A stretch of DNA of 64,000 bases, from assembly GCA_938743325.2 (NCBI GenBank), contig OW568902.1, positions 186,001 through 250,000 of the forward strand, given 5' to 3'. Of the stretch, positions 47,940-58,348 are shown piece by piece (positions within the stretch are counted from its first letter, which is position 1; every line of letters starts with the position of its first letter). Both the position numbers and the translations under genes were made by a program. The stretch is from Pycnococcus provasolii. Taxonomy: Eukaryota; Chlorophyta; Pseudoscourfieldiophyceae; Pseudoscourfieldiales; Pycnococcaceae. Under the pieces are notes generated by a model. It made no database searches. It was not told the DNA's origin and saw nothing but the letters and a program-made list of their open reading frames with translations.

Positions 47940-49881
47940 GGCTATTTCTTAAACTCGCGAAGTTCGGGGCGAAAACCGAAAATGGGGGAGGGTTTCGGTT
48001 CCTGTTTTCGGGGGGTTGCAAATTGTGACGTCCTTAAACTCCTGAAAAGTGTTCAAATTTTTCGGTCCCCCCCCGGCGGGGGGGCGAAACTGGCCGGTTC
48101 TTGCCCCTGCCCCCAAGATTTTCGCCCCGGGGGGGCGAAATTCAAACTGCCTCCCGACGCCTGCCTTAACCGCTTGTTTCTCGTCATTGCGGCCACTTGT
48201 CTTGCACATGACGAGGTCAAACCCAGCACTCTCGCAGCACGCGACGCCATCGCAACGCTCGCAACACGCGAAGCGCGCTGCGGCGGCGGCTCAACGCGAG
48301 TCGACACGCCTCGCACAGGTCGCGCGCGCGACTGAGGCGGCTCAGGCGGCTCAGGCGGCTCAGGAAACATCCCCGCCAGCTCCTTTGCCTTTGGCCACTG
48401 CGCCTTGTCACGAAGCAGGAGACCCACACGCCGACGATGACGATGGCGCACTGGACGCGAACGGCTTAGTGCTGAACTACGACGTCTACGAAGGAGTACT
48501 TCCTCCAGATCCTCCGCACCCCGACGATTGAATATTCTGTCGATTCCCTTTTTGTGCGTTCCGACGTTGAATTTCTTTTTCAGTGCCCTCATGAAATCGT
48601 CATTGATTTCTTGAGTCCTACCTGCGACCTTTCCGTCGTCAGTGTGGACAAAGATCATCAGGTCCACCTTCTGATTCTCTCCGTATTTGAACCATAGGCT
48701 GGTGTCAGACATTGATTGCTCAAATCCATAGTCACGGAGAAATGCGAATAGATCACGCATCCAATTGTGCCCTGCTTGACGCAGGCCATAGAGAGACTTG
48801 TTCAGCTTCCAGATCATCGGATTTCCTTTCAAATCAAGTCGTTCCAAACCATATGGCGGCCTGTCCGCAAACCGTGAGCTCACTGCAGCCACTTCACTTT
48901 GCCATTCGTGACCAAGGCCGTCGTAGCCGTGACGCGGCGTCCTGGTGCGCGGCTGCTGCGCTGACGCCCTGAACATGGCCGCCGGGTCCAGTGCCGCAGG
49001 CATAGACCAGTGGTCGTCGTTGCTGTTGTCGCTGTCAGCGCTGTCATAACTGAGCTCGTTGAGCGCTGCCATGGCCGCGTCGACGTTCGCCGCCATGTTC
49101 GCCGCGGCCGTGCTCGCGGGCACTGCAGCAGCTTGAGTCGCGTCCTCGTCTTCGTCCGCGAAGGACATGTCGAAGCTCCACCCGTCCAAATCATTGTTGA
49201 AGACCGAAGGGTCATTGTCGAAGGCGTGCGTCGTCGGTCCAGGGTACGGCGCGACGGGCGTGATGTGCGTGGGAACCCACGGTTCAAAGTCTTCACCAGA
49301 CATAGTAAACAGGAAGACAGAGAAAAGAAGGTTGAAAGAAGGTGTAAAGGTGCTGAAAAAAGCACCGGTTTACTTAAGAGCGAAAGTAAAAGTGATGGCC
49401 GCAATGGCCGATGTGCAAGGCGGAAGGGACAACAGCGGCAAGCTGCGTGTTGCGTGCTGCGCTCTGCGGGCCACTCGTTGGCCTGGCCTTAACGCGTTCA
49501 CTCTGTGCAAAAGGCGAGAAAGGAAAGAGGGGCCACCAGCTGCGAGGTGAGAGAGTACGCGTGCAATGTGACGCGCGAGCAACGGGGGAAAAAGCACGGG
49601 ATGTTCAGCCCACGCAGAACGAACGACCAAACGTGACCTTTTTGCCAGAAAAGGTGGAGGAACCCCGGACCCAGAACTCGAACCGTTCTTGCCCGAAATT
49701 TTCGGTTTTCGCAACTTTCGGGCACGTCGCACCGTCGCGAAGACCGAAAGTTCGGGCAAGAATCTTTTCGCGAATATAAGGTGGATAACGCGACATCGCG
49801 AAAAACGAAATTTCAGACCGAAAAAACCCCCCGAAAACCTTTTCGCCCCGATTTTCGGGTTTCGCAGTTTAAGAAATAGCC
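47940..49881. mobile_element. Harbinger-like non-autonomous DNA element, 1942 bp, carrying a Copia relic
   Basis: Inverted ends begin ggctatttcttaaact (identical for 16 bp), then diverge while keeping ggggcgaaaa and ttttcgggggg blocks in mirrored order. The flanks are the trinucleotide tta on both sides (47937-47939 and 49882-49884), the target size and sequence used by PIF/Harbinger elements. Inner ends are rich in ttttcg / cgaaaa motifs. An open minus-strand frame from 49303 starts MSGEDFEPWVPTHITPV; its acidic first half is unrecognised and it runs into the Copia relic. No Harbinger transposase was found. Confidence 0.68.
48536..48868 (-). mobile_element. Copia-type reverse transcriptase relic
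   Basis: The minus-strand translation includes WKLNKSLYGLRQAGHNWMRD, then a DTSLWFKY segment, IFVHTDDGKVAG and a KKKFNVG segment, which are Copia (RVT_2) reverse-transcriptase motifs in the right order. Only a part of the domain is present and no LTRs are seen. It is an old, broken fragment nested in the 47940-49881 element. Confidence 0.8.
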
Positions 49882-50088
49882 TTAGGGGAGGGAAGGACGG
49901 GGAAGGACAGGGAAAGCTTTCCGCCTGATTAGGGCTAGGGTTAGGGTTGGGGTTCGCCCCTGGCACCTGGCAGATCCGGGGGACTAACGGTAACGGCCGG
50001 TCGCCTCTTCTTTCGTTCGTGTTCGTGCCCGTCACCACTCGCACGTTGTCATAAGCCATAGACTCACTCTTTGGTCCAACGCTGTGCC

Positions 50089-51824
50089 ATGCCCGTCCGC
50101 AAAACTCCACATCTGAGTCTACTTGCATGCTCACTCATTCTCAGCGCCATACGCCACTCGGGCTGCTCACAAGCTCGATCTATCACCCCTGCTCCAGAGA
50201 AGAACCTGAACGAGCATGATGACGCTCCTTCCGCGCGCAACGACGTCACAAGTTTACCCGGCGTCGGACCATTAGACGCCGTTGGGATTGCCATGGCTGC
50301 CGGGTACCTCGACGCAGGCGCGCCGCCCTCAGGAGAGGCGGGGAACATGTACGCGCACTACATATGCACCGCGGATGCCTCGATATGGACAGACATGTCG
50401 AAGCCTGTTGTGTTCTGGTACAACGGCGGGCCCGGTGCGTCGTCGCTCTTTGGACTCATGCAGGAATTCGGACCGCTGCTTCTCACCGTAAGTCTAACTC
50501 TCATCAGTTGTGGTACACATAAACAACAACTAACCTAACACACTAACAAAAATAGGACGACGCGTACACGCCAAGCGGCATGCAGCCCGTTCGAAACGCA
50601 TACGCGTGGTCGCAACAAGCTGTCGTGTGCGCCATAGACTCGCCGCCACCCATAGGACTCGGATTCTGCACACAACAAGGACCCGCGGGACCGGCGACGT
50701 CGTGCGGCGCGTGGAAAGACAGCCTCGTGTTTGAGGCGAACCGAAACGCGTACGACACGTTCTTCAAGGACGCGTTCCCTGAGTGGAAAGGACGAACGCT
50801 CTATCTCGCAGGAGAGAGCTACGCGGGAATTTACGTCCCAGGATTTGCCAAGGCCATCATGGACCGACCCATCGAAGGTGTTCCGTTCGGAGGACTCATG
50901 GTCGGTGACGGGTTTACAGGCTGCGAACCTCAGGCAGGCAAGCCGGCAGATTACTGCGTCAACTTCAAGAACGTCGGACTGTTCGAGTACCCGAACGCAA
51001 TGCCAGGGCCGTTCTACGACATCCAGTTCTTCCACGGACACTCGCAGATGTCCGAAAGTCTGTATCGCAGTCTCATGCAGACGTGCACGGGTGCTGAGCA
51101 AGCGGGAGACGCGCCCATCTCCGCGCAGTGTCAATCACTCCTCGACGAGATGCAGTCACAAGTGGGGTACTTTTACCCGTACAATCTCTACGACGCGTGC
51201 TTGCCTCGCTGGAACACAAGCGCGCACGACTTTGCCGGGGATAAGCATGGAACGAACGCCGCGGTGCGAAGGAGACGAACGGCACGTCGATCGAGCTCCC
51301 TTCGATCGCCGAGTGCAGGCGATCAGGATGGTGGTGTCGGCAGCCCGTGCCTTGGCAACGCACTTCCTGACTGGCTCCTGCAGGATGAGACGCTCGCCGC
51401 CCTCGGTGTCATCGCGGGAAGTCGATTCGTCAACACCGACAACGGCGAAGGATTCAGCTACACCACAGATCAAGGTAGCGTCGGAGACATCTACCTCCGA
51501 GCCCTCTCGCTTGGATTGCGAGTTCTCATCTACGAGGGCGATTCAGACGCGTGCGGTCTGCAGACGGCGCCTATCGAGGACTACTTCACGAAGTTGTTCG
51601 ATGACAACGGCATCAAGCAGACTGCTGTGTGGCGCCCGTGGTCGCTCGAAAATTCTGTACAAGCAGGATATCGCATCGAATGGCTCGATGGCAACGCGAC
51701 ATTTGCAAGCATTCGTGGTAGCGGCCATCTCGCACCTCTCAATCGACCGGCAGCGAGTTTGGCGCTTTTCTCGAGTTTTGTTCAGGGGGCGTCGCTACCG
51801 GGCACTACCTGGCATGCGGCTTGA
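50089..51824 (+). CDS. Serine carboxypeptidase, family S10 (two exons)
   Basis: Exons 50089-50487 and 50556-51824 join in phase 0 across a 68-bp GT-AG intron (gtaagt donor), giving about 555 residues. ATG 50089 opens a signal peptide (HLSLLACSLILSAI). Family S10 landmarks: FWYNGGPGASSLFG for the oxyanion region, GESYAGIYVPG with the catalytic Ser, LIYEGDSDACG around the catalytic Asp and SGHLAPLNRP with the catalytic His. Cys residues are spaced as in disulphide-rich carboxypeptidases. It removes C-terminal residues from peptides in the vacuole or outside the cell. An Arg/Ser-rich insert (RRRRTARRSSSL) near residue 365 sits where the precursor of two-chain carboxypeptidases is processed, so proteolytic maturation is possible. 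Confidence 0.92.
50488..50555 (+). other. Spliceosomal intron of the carboxypeptidase gene
   Basis: The donor is gtaagt after CTCACC, and the acceptor is aaaaatag before GACGACGCG. At 68 bp it is short, and it restores the S10 frame in phase 0 (EFGPLLLT then DDAYTPSG). Confidence 0.9.
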
Positions 51825-52860
51825 ATAGATTTATTTATTTATTTAGATAAATGGATGTAGTAGAAAGTAAAGTCAGTCTTCCTGTCTTCGTGATGAAATT
51901 TTAATTGTTTTTTTTTTCAATTAGACACGCCATTTCTTTAAGGCTGCGCGAACGGTGGCCGCGCACGGCACCTTAAGGAGGCTTCTTCGTTGCCACGTCC
52001 TGATCTCGAGCGAGATCAGCTCGACGCGGCCGACGTCTTCGACGTCGCCTTAATAAGGCTTATCTTCTTGTGTTAAGATAACAACACAGATAACTCAACT
52101 ACTTTGCCTTTAGCCCTTTACAAACTCATAAGTCATACCTCACTTCCGTTGTCTATCTTCAGTCAGTGACTTGCTGAGCCCGAGGGTCGCTCCACATGTC
52201 ACCACTCGCCAAAGAGCAAGCAAAGAGGAGAAACAAAGATTGATTGCGATGATGAAGAATCTTCTTATTAACGCCTGGCAGCCTGCCTGGGGCGATCGCC
52301 TCTTCGTGAATTTCTTCTTCTCCTGTTGAGTACTACAGAATAAGAAGAAGCGGAGAGAGGAGAACGAGGCCGCGGAGGCGGTACTGTACCCGTCGTCCAG
52401 TTGACGAGACGTGAGAAGAAGGCTAAAATAAGAAGGTTCACCTGTAGGTGGTATCAAACCCCCGAGCCCCGAGGTGGGAGGAAATCCCGCTATTATCTCT
52501 CTCTCAAGATTTCTCTTCCACGATCACGAAACAGAAATCAAGGAAGGCTCTTTCCACGTCGGATCTCGGAAGAAGAAATCAACGCGTCGTTTTTTCGTCC
52601 TGGGGGGACTTTCCCGACCATCGACATCGAGCAGTCGAGGGCAAAATCTTCTCCCAGGAGGAAGGTGTATCATGCCATGCAGTCAATCTTTCACCAATCT
52701 TCTTCGCTACCCTGTTACCCGTCCCTAGGTGGGGAAAAAAGGATTCGCATCAGAAGGGAAGAGAAGGGGAGGGGAGGCAAAGCTGCCACCTGGGACCTCA
52801 CCGGACCTTCGTATCACACCTGCAAGCACTCTCATTCTACACCAGCACTCGAGGGAAGGG
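51825..52860. other. Intergenic region upstream of the second short motif gene
   Basis: It contains the carboxypeptidase 3' UTR, a hairpin-rich GC block near 52005-52055 (gatctcgagcgagatc and gacgtcttcgacgtc) and a purine-rich leader before 52861. Open frames here are low-complexity and unsupported. Confidence 0.45.
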
Positions 52861-53952
52861 ATGGCCGCCATCAGCAGCACGAAACATATGGCTCGCATCC
52901 GCGCTCGGGCACCTAGCACCCCCTCTCTCAGCTCTCGACGTCACCAGGCACCTAGTAAGGTGACCGCACGCCCTTGCACAGCTGCTTGCGCGTCCCGTGT
53001 TCTTACCTTGTGCGCCACACCGTCCCCATCTTCCTCGAATGCCTCATCTCGCGACTCCGTGTCCCCTTCGAATGTCGCACAGGCCAGGGCGCTTCTTAGA
53101 GAGACGAGGCGTCAACAAGAAGAGCAGAGGAGGCTCGCGTGGCTGGCGGCCAAGGAAGGAGGATCGGCCGCGGGCACTTCAAGAACAAACGAAACGGATT
53201 CGTGGAGTACAGCAGAAGTCGAAGCTGAACCAGAACAGGAACACGCAGAAGTCGTCTTGCCAGACTTCAACGCGCCCGTTCACGGAACAGGATCCGTGTC
53301 CGCATCCGCGGAAAATATGCAGGCGGATTACGCCAAGGCACGCGCCGAGATCGCAGTGAGGAGGCAGAGAGGGGCGGAGGAACGCCGCCAGGCGTGGCTG
53401 GCGGCGAAGGAGGGGGCGTATGCAGCCGCCAGTGAAGCGAAGACGCGCGCGGACACGAAAGCTTACGCTCGAGCTCGTGAACAGATACAGTCCATCCGCA
53501 GAATGGAGGCGAAGCCTAAGGCGTTTGCGGCTGCTGGTATGGCGAAGGCGCAGGCGGACGAGGAGGCGTACTTCAAGGCTCGCGACGAGATTCAGTCGAT
53601 CCGTGAGAAGGATTCGGACGCTCGCTTGAGGGCATACCAGGAGGCGAAGCAAAAGGCATCGGAGGTTCGTAGGCAATTTGGCGCTGGTGCCGCAGCTCCG
53701 TCTTGCAGTTTGCCGCCGCCGAAAGCGGTTGATCAGCAGGAGGCGTCGGACAAGCAGAAGGCTTACGACGAGGCGAAGGCTGCGAACTCGATGGAGTCTT
53801 CCGCGCCCTCATTCAGCGGCGAATCGTGGAAGGAGGGGCAGAACTACTACGCGTCTTCATCATACGGAGAGAGTGTGAAAAGCCTAGCGGTGCCGAATCC
53901 TGGAACCACCAGTGGCCTGGTGGCGAGTGTGCAAGCATGGTGCACGGCATGA
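52861..53952 (+). CDS. Short EAK-motif repeat protein, plastid-targeted candidate (paralogue of 608-1555)
   Basis: 363 residues from ATG 52861; the frame is open back to 52729, but MAAISSTKHMARIRARAPST is a typical Ser/Arg transit peptide and the better start. Family motifs: RRLAWLAAKEG, RRQAWLAAKEG, RMEAKPKAFAAAG, RLRAYQEAK and a KQKAYDEAK variant. Two of them have Trp in the aromatic position, as in the paralogue. The stretch from about 155 to 265 aligns nearly residue-for-residue with the protein at 608-1555. DFNAP linkers and an A-W-C end are also shared. The C-terminal 80 residues are Ser/Tyr/Gly-rich and disordered. There is no CBM20. It is 1.1 kb upstream of the membrane-anchored family member, same strand. 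By format it is the best EPYC1-like linker candidate here, although no sequence similarity to EPYC1 is claimed. Confidence 0.82.
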   Translation: MAAISSTKHMARIRARAPSTPSLSSRRHQAPSKVTARPCTAACASRVLTLCATPSPSSSNASSRDSVSPSNVAQARALLRETRRQQEEQRRLAWLAAKEGGSAAGTSRTNETDSWSTAEVEAEPEQEHAEVVLPDFNAPVHGTGSVSASAENMQADYAKARAEIAVRRQRGAEERRQAWLAAKEGAYAAASEAKTRADTKAYARAREQIQSIRRMEAKPKAFAAAGMAKAQADEEAYFKARDEIQSIREKDSDARLRAYQEAKQKASEVRRQFGAGAAAPSCSLPPPKAVDQQEASDKQKAYDEAKAANSMESSAPSFSGESWKEGQNYYASSSYGESVKSLAVPNPGTTSGLVASVQAWCTA

Positions 53953-55087
53953 TGATGATGACGATGATGATGATATAGGTTGGTTGGTTGGTGCTAACCA
54001 TATGATTTTTGTTTTGTATCTGCTGCTTATGAGGGAGAGAGACAGAGAGACAGACGGCGAGAAGAAAGAAGAGCGGAGTATTTATGAAAGAGGAAGAAGA
54101 AGAAGAACAAATCTTGAGGTTTTGAGTGGCTGTAAGAATTTCACAATGTGTTTGATTTTATTTTATTTAAGAAGCTCAGAAGAAGTGAGCTGCCTCGGGC
54201 AGGTGTGCGCGTGTGACTGATCATGATAACCAATTGGTAGACCGTACTGTTGCCATCATAGACAACCGTAAAGCTTTTTCAGTATCTTACGTGCGCAGCT
54301 TAGCTTCTTGGTGGGGTGCCGAAAGCTCATGATATATGGAAAAACAAATCCAAACCCCTAACTCATTCCTCCCGTTCTTTCCCCATGAAGTGGTCAATTC
54401 TGTTTCTTCATTCAGATTTGATTGAGACGTTCCGGAATTTCCGTGAGAAAAAAGATTTGCTCCAGTTTTTCAAACCGAGCTTGCGTGATATTCTCCCTCT
54501 ACCGGGTCCACATGCGCCGGCCGAAGTTCATCATTTCTGCGCTACCGTACCTCCCAGGCAAATCCAGAGAAAAGAAAGAGAAGAAAACGTGTGTGTGTGC
54601 GTGAAGGGGGGGGAGCCCATACAGCGCGGCGGCGTACACGCTACGCTCCCCTAGAACTACACACGAACCGTCGAAAGCCGAGAAAACCTTCCCTACAGGA
54701 ACCTTTCTTGTTGAGAGAGGGGGAAATGCATGGAAACTGAGGGGAAACTGCATGAAAAACAAAGAAAACCACACCCCAGTGGTCCAAAGTAACCCTAGCC
54801 CTACCCTAACACCCAGCCTTTCCTAGGCGTGAAGCGAGGGTAATAATTCCCCCCCGACTCCCGAGGTGCCTCCTACTCCGGATTTTATCCCTTTTTCTCC
54901 CAGCCACGAGAACTCCTGCATATCTCGAGACGGACTGGACACGCGTCAGAGTTCGAGAAAAAGAACCAGTGTTGTCCCTGCCCTTTTTTCTCCGGTGCTG
55001 CTTTTTTCCATCCCCCGAGGTGCACAACCACGTTTATAAAGCTGCCATATCCACAACAACAACCTCAGAAGCTGGCAGAAGAATAGA
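53953..55087. other. Intergenic region with microsatellites
   Basis: It holds a (gatgat)n tract right after the stop codon (53949-53976), a purine-rich gagagagacagagag stretch (54030-54060), (gt)n at about 54588-54602 and a short telomere-like aaccctagccctaccctaac (54790-54810). No coding sequence or RNA is supported. The promoter of the next gene must lie near its right end. Confidence 0.5.
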
Positions 55088-57436
55088 ATGTCAGCCATGG
55101 CATCAGCACAGGTATCTGGCTCGCTCCTCACCTCGCGAAAAAAATATGCAAATGGGCGGCGTGTTCGTAAAAGAGAATCGTCCTTGTCTCGCTTGGGGGC
55201 ACACGCGTCGTCGTCGTCCCCGTCTGCTCACCACAACCACCACCAGCAGCAGCAACAGACCTCTGATATGCATCTGAATCAGCAGCATGACGGTGCTCAC
55301 CATTGGAATCCGAGTCATCCAAATAATCCGAGTCATTCTGCTCGAAATGTCGCTGCTCGTGCGACGACAATCCGAAGCAGCACGCAGCAGTCTGGGTTTG
55401 AAGACTACTCTTCAACGCAGATGCGAAACGGAACAGTCTCGCCGTCCATGGAGGCGAAACAGGCGGAAGCGAGGGCGCGAGAATATGAAAACGCCATGGC
55501 GCGCGAACAACTCCAGTCGAAACGCCAGAGAGAAGCGGAGGAAAGGGCGAGGGCGTTTGCCGAGGCGAAGGGTCTGCAAAACGCACCACACGTCCAAATG
55601 CCGCAGACGGCATTTTCTTCTCCTCCACCACCATCGCCTCCTCCACCACCACCTCCACCACCTCCTCCAACCCCACCAAAACAGACGGCGGACGATGCCG
55701 TGGCAAGGGCGGAGGCGAACGCAAAGGCTCGTTTCGAGCTGGAGGCTCGACGCAAACAGGAGGCGGAGGCACGAGCAAGGGCATACGCCGAGGCGAAGGG
55801 AGCTGCAACATCCGCACACGCACCCACACCCGCCGCTCCTCCTCCGTCTCCTCCATCTCCTGCTCCTCCATCCCCACCATCTGCATCGAAACCAACGGGC
55901 GCAAATCGAACGCTCAGTCGGTCAGGTCACGTCGTCAGTGTAGAGGAGGCGCACGCAGAGGCGCGAGCAATACGGGCAGAGGCTCACTTTGAGCGACACC
56001 AGCAGACAGCAGCATCCCCTCCTCCTCCTCCTCCTCCTCCTCCTCCTCCTCCTCCTCCTCCTCCTTCTCCTTCTCCTCCTCCTTCTCCTCCTCGGACATC
56101 TCGGCAGCAGGATATGGAGGCTCGTGCGAGGGCGTACGCGGAAGCGAAGGCTGCACCCGCACCACCCGCACAACATATCGCAGGAGCTGGCTCGGAGACG
56201 GATACGTTTGCCGCAGCGATTACAAAGGCAAACACGCAAGCGCAACCCGTGAGTACGGAGCAGATGCAAGCTCGCGACGAACTTATGATGAAGAGGCAGG
56301 CGGATGCTGACGAACGTGCAAGGGAGTTCATGGCAATCAAGATTGAGCAGTCGATGACTTCCGCGGCTATGACGAAGGAAAAAGCCGAGGACGAGGCGAT
56401 CGTCATGGCTGGGGAGAGAATCCGGGCGGAGGAGAGGGCTGAAGCCGCGTCAGCAAAGGCAAAGATGCTGAAGCAGGAGGCTGCGAATGCCGCGACTGCC
56501 AGGGCAATGGCTGAGCAGAGAGCTGCGAATGCCGCCGCGGAGATTGCAAACGCGGAGGCGTACAAGGCTGCCACCGCAAGGCAGGAGGCGGAGGAGGCTG
56601 CCGCATTTGCACGAGCAGCCATCGCGAGGGCGGAGGCGGAGGCTGCCGCCGCAGCTGCTAAGGCGAAAATGTTTGAGGATGAGGCTGCGCAAGCTGCTAG
56701 GATGAGGGCAGATTCCGAGGCACTTGCAAAAGCACAGGCTGACCTCAAGGATCTCGAGGATGTGAGGGAGAGGCGGAACGGGGAGGTGGAGATGCGCAAG
56801 CATTCTTACCTCGCAGCGAAAGAGGAGCTGAAGATTGCGACGGATTGGCAAGCGCAGTGCCGTGCTGCCGAGAAGGCTGCCTCCGCCGAGGCGCAGTCGG
56901 AGGTACGCGGAGCGGTTTCGCAGTACATGCTCAAGGTGCCGAAATTCAAACCGATCGATGCCGCCACAGCCGCGGCTGCCGCCGAGTCTAACGCCAATGC
57001 GATTGCAAAGATGCAGGGGGCTGCCGCCGCAAGCATCGCGAGGACGCAGGCGGATGATCGGCTGGCTACCGCAAATGCCAGGATGGCTGCGGAAGGCGAG
57101 GCACTGTCAAAGGCTGAGGCTGATGTGACAGCTTTGGAGTGGATTCGTGCGAGGCGACAGCAGGATGTGGAGGATAAGATGCGTGCTGTGAATAGGACGG
57201 AACATCTGCTTCATGCGGATGACGTGAAGGAGAGGGCGCAGGCGGCTGTGAAGGAGGCTAGGGCTGAAATGGACGATACACCTAAGCTCAAGGCGGCGAG
57301 CGAGCCAACAAAGCCTTTCTGGGAGAAGCATGCGGAGACTTTACGTGAGTTCGCCAGCCCGACTGGGGCGGGTTTGGTAACCGCGGCTGGACTCTGTGCG
57401 GTGTTTGTGATGCGCAAGGTGTTGACTGGAGTTTAG
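55088..57436 (+). CDS. EAK-motif, Pro-rich protein with C-terminal membrane segment
   Basis: 782 residues. A Ser/Arg-rich N-terminus (MSAMASAQVSGSLLTSRKKY) suggests plastid targeting. A His/Gln low-complexity region follows, then family motifs (RQREAEERARAFAEAK, RKQEAEARARAYAEAK, RQQDMEARARAYAEAK, RQADADERAREFMAIK, RKHSYLAAKEEL) separated by long poly-Pro linkers (SPPPPPPPPPP). Residues about 420-740 are Ala/Glu/Lys/Arg coiled coil. The last 25 residues contain one hydrophobic helix (GAGLVTAAGLCAVFVMRKVL), a tail-anchor-like membrane segment. There is no CBM20. In the scaffold model it would tie the motif-binding partner to a membrane such as a thylakoid, as the Chlamydomonas Rubisco-binding membrane proteins do. 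That is inference. A dual reading as an envelope or ER tail-anchored protein cannot be excluded. Confidence 0.85.
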   Translation: MSAMASAQVSGSLLTSRKKYANGRRVRKRESSLSRLGAHASSSSPSAHHNHHQQQQQTSDMHLNQQHDGAHHWNPSHPNNPSHSARNVAARATTIRSSTQQSGFEDYSSTQMRNGTVSPSMEAKQAEARAREYENAMAREQLQSKRQREAEERARAFAEAKGLQNAPHVQMPQTAFSSPPPPSPPPPPPPPPPPTPPKQTADDAVARAEANAKARFELEARRKQEAEARARAYAEAKGAATSAHAPTPAAPPPSPPSPAPPSPPSASKPTGANRTLSRSGHVVSVEEAHAEARAIRAEAHFERHQQTAASPPPPPPPPPPPPPPPPSPSPPPSPPRTSRQQDMEARARAYAEAKAAPAPPAQHIAGAGSETDTFAAAITKANTQAQPVSTEQMQARDELMMKRQADADERAREFMAIKIEQSMTSAAMTKEKAEDEAIVMAGERIRAEERAEAASAKAKMLKQEAANAATARAMAEQRAANAAAEIANAEAYKAATARQEAEEAAAFARAAIARAEAEAAAAAAKAKMFEDEAAQAARMRADSEALAKAQADLKDLEDVRERRNGEVEMRKHSYLAAKEELKIATDWQAQCRAAEKAASAEAQSEVRGAVSQYMLKVPKFKPIDAATAAAAAESNANAIAKMQGAAAASIARTQADDRLATANARMAAEGEALSKAEADVTALEWIRARRQQDVEDKMRAVNRTEHLLHADDVKERAQAAVKEARAEMDDTPKLKAASEPTKPFWEKHAETLREFASPTGAGLVTAAGLCAVFVMRKVLTGV

Positions 57437-58348
57437 AGTACATATAAACAACTGAATTCAATTGAGGGCTTAAGAGAGGTGGGCTCTTTTACTTTTTACT
57501 CTTTACTTTTTTAATCAACAAAAAAACCTTAAGTAACTTAGAGGTAGTCTCTATTCGGTCAGGAGTGGTAGCTGGTAGCTGGGGAACCGTCGTAGGCTAA
57601 TCTTCTCCGAACCACTCCTTTTCTCCTGTTGTGGTTCAAACACCTCGTAGAGTTGAGTTTTTAAATAGTTGTGCCAGATGGCTATGGGATCCCTTGCAAT
57701 CGACCTACGTAAATCCTCCCGCGGACTTGTTGGCGTGGTTGTTTGAAATGGACACCGAAGGAGATGTCGATGCTTTCCGCAAGTGGATAATAAAGTGGAA
57801 AAGAGAGCGGCGAAGTTGATTTTGCCTTGATTTCCGTGTTTTGAGCAAGAAATGCAAGCCACGAGCTGCATGGAGGGAAATCTCCGTTGATTTTAGGCAT
57901 TCAGCTCCTGGTTGTCCATAAAGTTAGCAAGGCTTAATGACACGACCATGTTGATGGGATTGCCAAGGATGAATGGGCGCTTGGCGAATGCGGTTGCGAT
58001 GGAAAAAGAAAGGAAAAAGGAAGGGAAAAAAAAGGGAGGAAAAGTTTCCGGGAAGCAAAAAGGACGAAAAAGCAAGGAAAAATGGCGAAAAAGCGGAAAA
58101 AGGCTGTTTCAGGAAAAAGGGGTAAAGTGAGCGGCAGAAACGGATAAGGGCGGGTTAATTGGAAATCGTGGACTTAAACGCCCGACCAAAGACACTCCCC
58201 TAACAGTGGTATAAATCTGCTCTGAAGGGGGCTCGAAGGGCGCAGTTCTCGCCCTCGACATCCGTGTTTGCTCTTCTTGTTCTTTTCAGTTGAGGCAGTT
58301 GTACCCTCCTATCTGCTTTTCGCCACTTCATTTCTGTCCCAAAAAGCC
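57437..58348. other. Intergenic region with a polypurine tract and a possible splice acceptor
   Basis: About 57995-58115 is a ~120-bp almost pure A/G strand (gaaaaagg-type repeats) able to form unusual DNA. At 58272-58289 the sequence ctcttcttgttcttttcag looks like an intron acceptor, so the next gene may have an upstream 5' exon; no matching donor or exon was identified. Nothing else is supported. Confidence 0.4.

Noticed and set aside
48049-48531. Plus-strand frame with an Ala/Gln run (MTRSNPALSQHATPSQ) beside the Copia relic
   Set aside because: It lies inside the Harbinger-like element and overlaps the relic, and it has no recognisable domain. It may be further degraded mobile DNA but cannot be supported as a gene.
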